From CAYTPI01 sp964439625 (GTDB lineage: Bacteria; Chloroflexota; Anaerolineae; Aggregatilineales; UBA3940), in assembly GCA_964439625.1 (NCBI GenBank), contig CAYTPI010000016.1, positions 1 to 64,000 on the forward strand: a stretch of DNA of 64,000 nucleotides, in the 5' to 3' direction. The notes under the pieces were generated by a model that was not told the DNA's origin, made no database searches, and was given only the letters and a program-made list of their open reading frames with translations. Both the position numbers and the translations under genes were made by a program. The stretch's first letter is position 1; every line of letters starts with the position of its first letter. This document shows positions 58,025 to 64,000 of this stretch, piece by piece.

Positions 58025-58058
58025 AACGCCTGAAACCCTGCACCACCTGGGCTTCAGG
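58025..58058 (-). terminator. Terminator-like hairpin after the aldehyde dehydrogenase gene
   Basis: On the minus strand GCCTGAA and TTCAGGC arms with an inner CCC/GGG are followed by GTTTTCTT. It separates the aldehyde dehydrogenase gene from the E2-E1-E1-E2 genes, so the latter may be expressed by readthrough or from their own promoter. Confidence 0.6.
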
Positions 58059-58077
58059 CATTAATTATCTGTACCGC

Positions 58078-59568
58078 CTAGAAGTTATTATTGTAGGTCA
58101 GCAGCTTCATCTCGGTCATTTCCTCGATGGCATACCGCAGGCCTTCACGCCCAAAGCCTGACGCCTTAGCACCGCCATACGGCATATGGTCAACGCGCCA
58201 TGCCGAGACCTCATTAACCATCAAGCCGCCGACTTCAATCTCATCGAAGGCCTTCTCAATAATGCGCCGATCATGTGTGAATAGCCCCGCCTGTAAGCCA
58301 TAGTCACTATCATCGACGCGCCGGATAGCCTCATTGACATCTGAATATGTGTACAAGCTGACCAGTGGGCCAAAAACCTCCTGGCAAGAAACGTTCATCG
58401 TCTCCTTAACATTGGTCAGCAGGGTTGGGCGCCAGACATTCCCTTCGCGGGTGCCGCCAGAGAGGATTTCAGCGCCGTCCGCCTTAGCCTCCTCCAGCCA
58501 CTCGCCGATGCGGTCAGCAGAACCGCTGTCAATCACTGGGCCGACGTCCGTGGCTTCATCTAGTGGGTCACCAGCAACCAGTGCATCGACCTTTTCAACC
58601 AGCATTTTAGTAAAGGCTTCAGCGATGTCCTCGTGTAAGTAGACGCGCTGCACAGAAATACATGACTGACCAGCATACGAGAAGCCACCTTGTGCCACAC
58701 GGGTTGACGCGTATTCAAGGTCAGCGTCGTTGTGAATAATAGTACCAGCGTTACCACCGAGTTCTAGGGTCACTGGCTTCATACCAGCCCGCGCTTTTAA
58801 GTCCCAACCAACTGCCGGGCTGCCAGTGAAGGTCAACTTCTTGATGCGGTTGTCTTCAACCAATGGGGTTGCATCACGCGTGGCGGTCGAGAAAACTTGG
58901 ATGCCAGCCGCAGGCCAACCCGCTTCTAAAACAATCTCAGCTAACATCAACGCGCAGATCGGCGTCTGGGAGGCTGGGCGAATAATGATTGGGCAGCCAG
59001 CCGCGATTGCTGGCGCAACTTTATGCGCGACAAGGTTAAGCGGGTAGTTGAAGGGCGAGATGCCTACCACTGGGCCACGTGGCACCCGGTGAATTTCTGC
59101 AACACGGTTCTCGCGACCGGGCATCCAGTCTAATGGAACGATTTCACCATAAATGCGCTTGGCTTCTTCTGCCGCCACTTTAAATGTGAAGGTGGCACGG
59201 TCTACTTCGGCGCGAGCAGCCCCTTGTGGCTTACCAGCCTCCAGCGCCATCGCCTGTACAAATTCATCTTTGCGCGCCTTAATCCCCTCGCTGATCTTCT
59301 CCAGAATTTCAGAGCGCTCCCAGTTTGGAATCTTGCGGATGGCTTTGAACCCATCGTGTGCCGCCTGAATGGCTTCTTCAATTTCGTCTGGCCCTGCCCG
59401 GTGCACCGTAGCCACCAAGGCACTGTCATACGGACTGCGGACTTCAATAGCGGTGCCGGTCTTGAGCCATTTACCATTGACCAACGCACCATATTCACCC
59501 AATATTGATGCAGAACTGCTGTCAGCAGCCTGCTCATTCTTTGCGTTTCTCAAGCGTTCAACTGCCAT
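58078..59568 (-). CDS. NAD(P)-dependent aldehyde dehydrogenase
   Basis: 496 residues. The fold is complete: VVGISPFNYPLNLVAHKVAPAIAAGCPIIIRPASQTP (cofactor binding), FTGSPAVGWDLKARAG, ELGGNAG (general base Glu), AGQSCISVQRV (catalytic Cys), and EVFGPLVSL. The PFNYPLNLVAHKV / PASQTP form is typical of the lactaldehyde, phosphonoacetaldehyde or GapN-like subgroup. The ATG follows AAGGAG. It sits between the M24 gene and the 2-oxoacid dehydrogenase genes, so it probably oxidises an aldehyde intermediate of the same pathway. Confidence 0.94.
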   Translation of the reverse strand: MAVERLRNAKNEQAADSSSASILGEYGALVNGKWLKTGTAIEVRSPYDSALVATVHRAGPDEIEEAIQAAHDGFKAIRKIPNWERSEILEKISEGIKARKDEFVQAMALEAGKPQGAARAEVDRATFTFKVAAEEAKRIYGEIVPLDWMPGRENRVAEIHRVPRGPVVGISPFNYPLNLVAHKVAPAIAAGCPIIIRPASQTPICALMLAEIVLEAGWPAAGIQVFSTATRDATPLVEDNRIKKLTFTGSPAVGWDLKARAGMKPVTLELGGNAGTIIHNDADLEYASTRVAQGGFSYAGQSCISVQRVYLHEDIAEAFTKMLVEKVDALVAGDPLDEATDVGPVIDSGSADRIGEWLEEAKADGAEILSGGTREGNVWRPTLLTNVKETMNVSCQEVFGPLVSLYTYSDVNEAIRRVDDSDYGLQAGLFTHDRRIIEKAFDEIEVGGLMVNEVSAWRVDHMPYGGAKASGFGREGLRYAIEEMTEMKLLTYNNNF

Positions 59569-59694
59569 GTTGATGGTTACTCCTTACTATAAACGCGGTT
59601 GCTTTACACTGAAGCCCACCATAGCATACGCTGGCTGTGGCGGGCAGTTTCCTATGTTGTGATCGGAGAGTAATCGTACTCTCGTCCTGAAAGA

Positions 59695-61080
59695 TTATAC
59701 TTGCTCTACCTTAGCACCGTTTGCCACTTGCTGGGCAGGCGTTGCACCGTTTTCCCGACCGTTCGGGAAGATACGCGGGTTGTTATACTGCGACTCTGTA
59801 TCACGGATGCTGCTCAGTGGCCCGCTTGCTGTCACGTAGATATTGCCACCCGTTACCATCAACTGCTCTGCTGGGAAGCGACTGATGACTTCGCAACCAT
59901 CGGCGGTCACAACCAACTCTTCCTCAATACGAGCAGCAGACCAACCATCAGACGCAGGCCAGAAGGTTTCTAGTGCGAAGACCATCCCTTCCTTTATCTC
60001 CTCTGGGTGGTCAAATGAGACCATCCGGCTGAAGACTGGCTTCTCCCAGATTGCCATCCCGATGCCGTGACCATATTGCAGTGCAAAAGCTGCTTCCTCA
60101 TCTGGGAACCCGAATTCCTGTGCTTTGGGCCATTCAGCGACGACTTCCGCCGTGGTGACGCCCGGCTTAATCATGTCGATGGCACCATCGAGAATATCGC
60201 GGCACTTCTTGTAAGCATCAACCTGTGCCTGTGACGCACTACCAACAACAAATGTGCGATAGTAGCATGTGCGGTAACCCATATAGCTATGCAAAATGTC
60301 GTAGTAGGCTGGGTCACCTGGGCGCAGCATACGGTCACTGAAGACGTGTGGGTGTGGGCTGCAGCGTTCACCAGAAATAGCGTTAACACCTTCCACGAAC
60401 TCCGAGCCATTCTCGTAGAGGAACTTCGATGCCAGCGCAACGATGTCACTTTCGCGTACGCCCGGGCGCATCGCACGGTAGATTTCATCATAAACAGCGT
60501 CAACCAGCATAGCAGCATGTGTCAGCAGCATAATCTCATCCTGCGACTTAATAATGCGCGCATTCTGCATAATCTGTTGACCATCAATGACGGTGACGCC
60601 AAGTTTTTGTAGTTCAAACAAAATAGGAAGCTCGACGATATCGATAGCAACTGGATCGTTTTCTAGACCGTTAGCCTCTAGCTCATCATAAATCTTCTTG
60701 GCAACTGCGGCGGCGCGCCCAGTCTCTGGGGCAATTGCGCCACGCAGCAACGTTGGGTCTGCGCGTGAGTTCGACTCGTCGTACCATTCGTGATAGAGAC
60801 GGTGGTGCTTGGCAGCAGAGCCAAAGTCCCAAACTACTGGCAGATCGACATTCTGCATCAGCAAGCTGAAGCGCGACATCTTATCCATTGCCCATGTACC
60901 AATGTGAGTCGCGCTGACGTAACGAACATTGGTCATATCGAAGCATAACAAAGAGCCTGCCTCAGACTCGGACAAGACACTCTTGACGCCTGCAAGACGG
61001 GTATTGCGGAGGCGCTTGTAATCAACGCGATCTTCCCAGTCTACGGACATTGAACCGAATGTTGGGGTTCCCATTGCCAT
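59695..61080 (-). CDS. Creatinase/prolidase-fold (M24) protein lacking canonical metal-binding Asp pair
   Basis: 461 residues. The N-terminal creatinase-like domain (about 15-190: LLCFDMTNVRYVSATHIGTWAMDKMSRFSLLM) is followed by a pita-bread domain. Its motifs are ISGERCSPHPH (His like creatinase His232), GYRTCYYRTFVVG, MIKPGVTTAEVV, LQYGHGIGMAIWEKPVFSR and FALETFWPASDGWSAARIEEELVVT. Metal-dependent M24 enzymes have two Asp in the strand that here reads YYDILHSYMGYRTCYYRT; the second Asp position is Cys. Creatinase is a metal-free member, and DMSP lyase DddP a metal-dependent one. The reaction here is unknown. First gene of block B, divergent from regulator 2. Confidence 0.85.
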   Translation of the reverse strand: MAMGTPTFGSMSVDWEDRVDYKRLRNTRLAGVKSVLSESEAGSLLCFDMTNVRYVSATHIGTWAMDKMSRFSLLMQNVDLPVVWDFGSAAKHHRLYHEWYDESNSRADPTLLRGAIAPETGRAAAVAKKIYDELEANGLENDPVAIDIVELPILFELQKLGVTVIDGQQIMQNARIIKSQDEIMLLTHAAMLVDAVYDEIYRAMRPGVRESDIVALASKFLYENGSEFVEGVNAISGERCSPHPHVFSDRMLRPGDPAYYDILHSYMGYRTCYYRTFVVGSASQAQVDAYKKCRDILDGAIDMIKPGVTTAEVVAEWPKAQEFGFPDEEAAFALQYGHGIGMAIWEKPVFSRMVSFDHPEEIKEGMVFALETFWPASDGWSAARIEEELVVTADGCEVISRFPAEQLMVTGGNIYVTASGPLSSIRDTESQYNNPRIFPNGRENGATPAQQVANGAKVEQV

Positions 61081-61465
61081 AACTTTTGATAGTCCTTTCC
61101 TAGTTATTAGGGGTAAATGAACTTAATACGAGCGAAACCATTGTGGTTATTGATAAGCGACACATGGAACCAAGGTATCGCATTCAAACACGTTAATCAT
61201 AAAATGAAGGGCTAACATAATTTGATACACTTGACTTTGTGGCCTCATCGTTTGTCGTTAGGCTGACGAAAGTCATGTAGACTTTATAGTCAGTTGGTTG
61301 AAGGCAAACTTTATGAAGAACGGAAGATTTTAAGAGCCGCTTTATTCCCAAACAAAGCATGCTTTATACACCATGTTTATCGCGGAAGACTGCTGCGTAG
61401 CAAGCGAATTTATAACCACCAGCAACAAACATAGGAAAATCTTTGTCTTCACGGTACCACGGAGC
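61081..61465. other. Divergent control region of block B
   Basis: About 385 bp without a gene, AT-rich. It must contain the minus-strand promoter for the M24 gene, which could not be fixed. Its size and position match the control region of block A. Confidence 0.4.
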
Positions 61466-61521
61466 GTTTCTTTTTGTCAACAGATGATTGACCAATGTGA
61501 CTATTGTTGACAAAAAGAAAC
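61466..61521 (+). promoter_or_regulatory. Perfect 17-bp inverted repeat operator upstream of the second XRE-cupin regulator
   Basis: GTTTCTTTTTGTCAACA (61466-61482) and TGTTGACAAAAAGAAAC (61505-61521) are perfect inverted copies separated by 22 bp. The core TTGTCAACA/TGTTGACAA is the same as upstream of the first regulator. The right arm includes TTGACA (61507-61512), a likely -35 element, so binding would repress the regulator's own promoter. Confidence 0.85.
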
Positions 61522-61585
61522 AATTCTTCAAATATTAGGATTGTCGACATCACTAGTGCGAAATGTATAAGAATGGATAATCAGC

Positions 61586-62218
61586 GTGAACGGGCCAATC
61601 GATCAAATAGCTCAAAAATTACGAGATGCTCGCAGCGAAAGTGGACTCAGTCTGCGAGAATTGGCCCAGAGAGCCGACGTCAGTGCCAGCCTGTTAAGCA
61701 AGCTCGAAAATGGCAAATTGAACCCATCCGTTCGGACACTTCATAGCATTGCCGAAGCGCTTTCTATGCCAGTATCACAGCTCTTCCCCGAAACACAGAT
61801 GGATGATGCGGAAGCACCCACAGACACAATTTCGTACACACCTGGTCAGGTTCGGACAAGCGGTATTGAAATCGAACATGAAGAAATCTCCGCAGGCCCA
61901 ATTGTGCGCTCTGGTGAAGGGCAGCGTATTGAATTGATGGGCGGTGTTGCTTGGGAAAGACTGACGGCGAAAAATGCCGGAGAAGGCGAATTTCTTAAGT
62001 GCACCTATCGGGTTGGGGCAAGCTCCGGCGAAAAAATGTCTCACCACCGCGGCAGAGAATTTCATTACATCTTACGAGGTGAACTGACCTTAGCGCTTGG
62101 GTTTGAGCAATACGTCCTCACTACGGGGGATACAATCATGTTTAACTCGGAGACGCCCCACCGTTTGCTTAACACGGGCGACACAGAATTACAGATACTC
62201 TCAGTTATCTTCGACTAA
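61586..62218 (+). CDS. XRE-family regulator with C-terminal cupin domain, paralogue 2
   Basis: 210 residues, GTG start. HTH (about 5-62): IAQKLRDARSESGLSLRELAQRADVSASLLSKLENGKLNPSVRTLHSIAEALSMPVSQLF. The cupin (about 110-208) has VAWERLTAKNAGEGEFLKCTYRVGASSGEKMSHHRGREFHYILRGELTLALGFEQYVLTTGDTIMFNSETPHRLLN. The recognition helix region (VSASLLSKLEN and NPSVRTLHS) is identical to paralogue 1, which fits recognition of the same operator. It is divergent from block B. Confidence 0.91.
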   Translation: MNGPIDQIAQKLRDARSESGLSLRELAQRADVSASLLSKLENGKLNPSVRTLHSIAEALSMPVSQLFPETQMDDAEAPTDTISYTPGQVRTSGIEIEHEEISAGPIVRSGEGQRIELMGGVAWERLTAKNAGEGEFLKCTYRVGASSGEKMSHHRGREFHYILRGELTLALGFEQYVLTTGDTIMFNSETPHRLLNTGDTELQILSVIFD

Positions 62219-62437
62219 TTCAACAACGTGACGTGAGTCGCTGTTAAACTCAGCGGCTCATAAATTGTCCCGAACAGCTATGCAGTCTCACTACCAACGG
62301 CCTCGTATATGCTCCCTCAATCTATGAAATGCTAATTTAGCGCAATGCATCCTTAATTTTGCATGACTCCAACCAAACTTAACCAAAGACGTGTACAATG
62401 ACCTTATGATGGTTAGACAGGGTAAAGGAGCATATCT

Positions 62438-63208
62438 GTGTCTGAATTGATGGATGATGAGCATATTGAAGTGGACTTAGGTACTGAAGATCTTCAGGAT
62501 ACCAACCGCCCCGTTTGGGTACCGATTGTAGCTATCCTCGTTTTTCTATTTATTTCTGCAGGGGCCTTTGAACTATTCGTCGCAGCCCCACAGCGGTCTG
62601 AAGCAGTCAATGCGATTGTGCCAGAAACAACTGAAATAGAGGCAACCGCAACGTCTCAGGTAGTGGAAGAAGAAACCCCGCAACCCGTCGGTGGGGTTGT
62701 GGCGGTATCTCCAACGGCATCTCCTCAGCCAACTGCCTCAGCCGCTGCGGTCGTTGAGGATGACCTCGACACCCAAAGCGACTCAGAGACAATGCCAGCT
62801 AACACTAGCTCTGATGATGATGACGATGACGATAAAGTGGACGATGCCAACACAACGACCAATGGCACGCCAAACTTTGACCGCAGCGCGACTGCGAATA
62901 CACCTGCAGGAACCCCGTGGATATCTCGCGTTGTGGAAGACCCAAATAGGGATTCGGCGAGTAACAACAACAGCACCGCTTCATCGTCAGATGCTGACGA
63001 TTCTAACTCAACCACTAATGCTTCCACGTCAACCGACGGCAACGACGGAGAAGAAGATCGTGATGACGACGATGATGAAGATAACAGTAGCTCAAGTTCA
63101 GATCGCTCGAGTAGCAGCGGAACAAACGATAGTTCTTCAAACGACGAAGATCGCTCGACCGACGACGACGATGCATCATCCGATGGTGCCAACGTAATCC
63201 GCAATTGA
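62438..63208 (+). CDS. Membrane-anchored protein with acidic low-complexity extracellular tail
   Basis: 256 residues from GTG 62438, after AAAGGAG. A short acidic cytoplasmic N-terminus (MSELMDDEHIEVDLGTEDLQ) is followed by one transmembrane helix (about 28-52: VWVPIVAILVFLFISAGAFELFV). The rest is disordered and dominated by Asp, Ser, Thr and Asn, with Asp runs near residues 127-135 and 207-220. Such tails can bind calcium or act as surface spacers; no domain is present to say more. It is followed by a sensor-type membrane gene 106 bp later. Confidence 0.75.
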   Translation: MSELMDDEHIEVDLGTEDLQDTNRPVWVPIVAILVFLFISAGAFELFVAAPQRSEAVNAIVPETTEIEATATSQVVEEETPQPVGGVVAVSPTASPQPTASAAAVVEDDLDTQSDSETMPANTSSDDDDDDDKVDDANTTTNGTPNFDRSATANTPAGTPWISRVVEDPNRDSASNNNSTASSSDADDSNSTTNASTSTDGNDGEEDRDDDDDEDNSSSSSDRSSSSGTNDSSSNDEDRSTDDDDASSDGANVIRN

Positions 63209-63314
63209 GCAGGGTTTGTTGCGTTCTGTTAGCGGGCTGAAACGCACGCAGACGCCAACATAAGTATAATCATAAGCATTCTACTCCTAAACCACTCCCC
63301 CTGGAGGATAATCC

Positions 63315-64000
63315 ATGATCTTAAATTGGTTTAAGAGCTTGCGGTTACAAACCCGGTTTTTAACTCTATTCGGGATATTCATTGTGCTTGGGGCTATTTC
63401 AACCACAGCATTTCTTTCAATTATCAACACCATGAATACGTCTACGCTGGTGTTGATTGATGAAAGCCGCGATCTTGTTCAGGTGGGGCAGTTGCAGTCG
63501 CTATTGCTTGAGGAGCGACGCTTTGCTGAGGAATATGCCATTTCGGGCGATAACGAAGCATTCTTCGGCTATGCAGGCACCCGAGAGAATGTCCGTTTGA
63601 CGCTGGATGCACTACTCAGTGATACTAGCGACCAGGAACTGCTCGACCTCCTAAACCCCATTGATGAGCTTGTGACTGCTAACCACGCCGCCCTCAGTGA
63701 GGTTATTGAGCTACATATTGATGGTGAGTTTGACGCTGCACAAGAGATTGCCCAGAACACGATTCAAGAACGCGCTGAGGTTTATTTGGAGATTGATCGG
63801 CAGCTAGACTCCTATATCACCTTCAACATACTCTTCTTTGACTCAATGATACTGTTCAGTCTGTCGCAGATTCAGACAGCGGTAGGCATAGCAGCCGTCG
63901 TACTCTTCTTTTTCTTTGTCTTAGGGGTGTTGGCATCGGTCGTAACCAATGATGTTATCGAACCGATTTTATACTTGATCAACGCGATCCATTCTTTCGA
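63315..64000 (+). CDS. Membrane sensor protein (HAMP-containing kinase or chemoreceptor), N-terminal part, 3' end outside window
   Basis: The frame is open from ATG 63315 to the window end (at least 228 residues). GGAGG lies 8 bp before the start. A first transmembrane helix (about 14-36: FLTLFGIFIVLGAISTTAFLSII) is followed by a helical extracytoplasmic domain of about 140 residues with MNTSTLVLIDESRDLVQVGQLQSLLLEERRFAEEYAISGD, like four-helix-bundle (4HB/CHASE3-type) sensors. A second transmembrane helix (about 188-214) follows, then the start of a HAMP-like segment (DVIEPILYLINAIHS). The output domain is not visible. Confidence 0.8.
   Translation, partial: MILNWFKSLRLQTRFLTLFGIFIVLGAISTTAFLSIINTMNTSTLVLIDESRDLVQVGQLQSLLLEERRFAEEYAISGDNEAFFGYAGTRENVRLTLDALLSDTSDQELLDLLNPIDELVTANHAALSEVIELHIDGEFDAAQEIAQNTIQERAEVYLEIDRQLDSYITFNILFFDSMILFSLSQIQTAVGIAAVVLFFFFVLGVLASVVTNDVIEPILYLINAIHSF

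Noticed and set aside
1..64000. tRNA, rRNA, CRISPR arrays, insertion sequences, prophage or plasmid origins
   Set aside because: None recognised; no transposase, integrase, regularly spaced repeats or cloverleaf were seen by eye. A tRNAscan and IS search would be decisive.

Overview
The window is chromosomal DNA of moderate G+C content, most likely from a member of the Chloroflexota (an Anaerolineae-like lineage). That assignment is inference. It rests on an FMN-riboswitch-controlled RibXY-type ABC importer, a penicillin-binding protein with a C-terminal Ig-like module, many kinase fusion proteins, a Gram-positive-type LexA box, and Tat/lipoprotein exports with Pro/Thr-rich linkers. I saw no rRNA or tRNA gene, CRISPR array, insertion sequence or phage module.

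Layout. 1-4.3 kb: distal part of a complex I operon (nuoL partial, nuoM, nuoN), with strong hairpins between the genes. 4.4-8.2 kb: a minus-strand signalling block (kinase-FGE fusion, kinase-TIR fusion, DinB-like protein). 8.3-14.6 kb: M29 aminopeptidase, lexA with a LexA box inside its own promoter, a Hal2-like phosphatase, an alpha/beta hydrolase, a patatin, and a DUF3179 lipoprotein whose first CxxC cysteine codon is an in-frame TGA followed by a hairpin (candidate selenoprotein). 14.6-20.4 kb: minC-minD-minE followed by a large class A PBP. 20.9-26 kb: a DNA-binding protein under an array of 11-bp repeats, two Imm-5-like paralogues, an L,D-transpeptidase, a Tat lipoprotein and two small paralogous proteins. 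26-30.6 kb: prfA and the divergent riboswitch-ribXY-ATPase operon. 30.8-37.8 kb: small metabolic and stress genes (isochorismatase-like hydrolase, amidohydrolase, TetR regulator, 2Fe-2S ferredoxin, Dps, a DtxR-like regulator with lost metal ligands, a TreT-like glycosyltransferase). 38-43.7 kb: a three-gene Hsp70 / J-like / J-like-propeller cassette. 43.8-62.2 kb: a catabolic region. 62.4-64 kb: an acidic membrane-anchored protein and the start of a sensor protein.

How the catabolic region works. Two blocks are each read leftward from a divergent XRE-cupin regulator. Block A is an SDR, a solute-binding protein made of two tandem near-identical domains, a CUT2-type ATPase, two permeases and a Dabb protein. 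Block B is a creatinase-like M24 protein, an aldehyde dehydrogenase, and a 2-oxoacid/acetoin-type dehydrogenase with two E2 subunits and no E3. The two regulators are paralogues and carry the same inverted operator core (TTGTCAACA ... TGTTGACAA) at almost the same distance from their divergent targets. They probably govern one uptake-and-oxidation pathway. Its substrate cannot be named from sequence alone.

The best candidates for something new are the DUF3179 UGA protein, the reduced Hsp70/J-like/propeller cassette, the duplicated solute-binding protein, and the two-regulator one-operator regulon.
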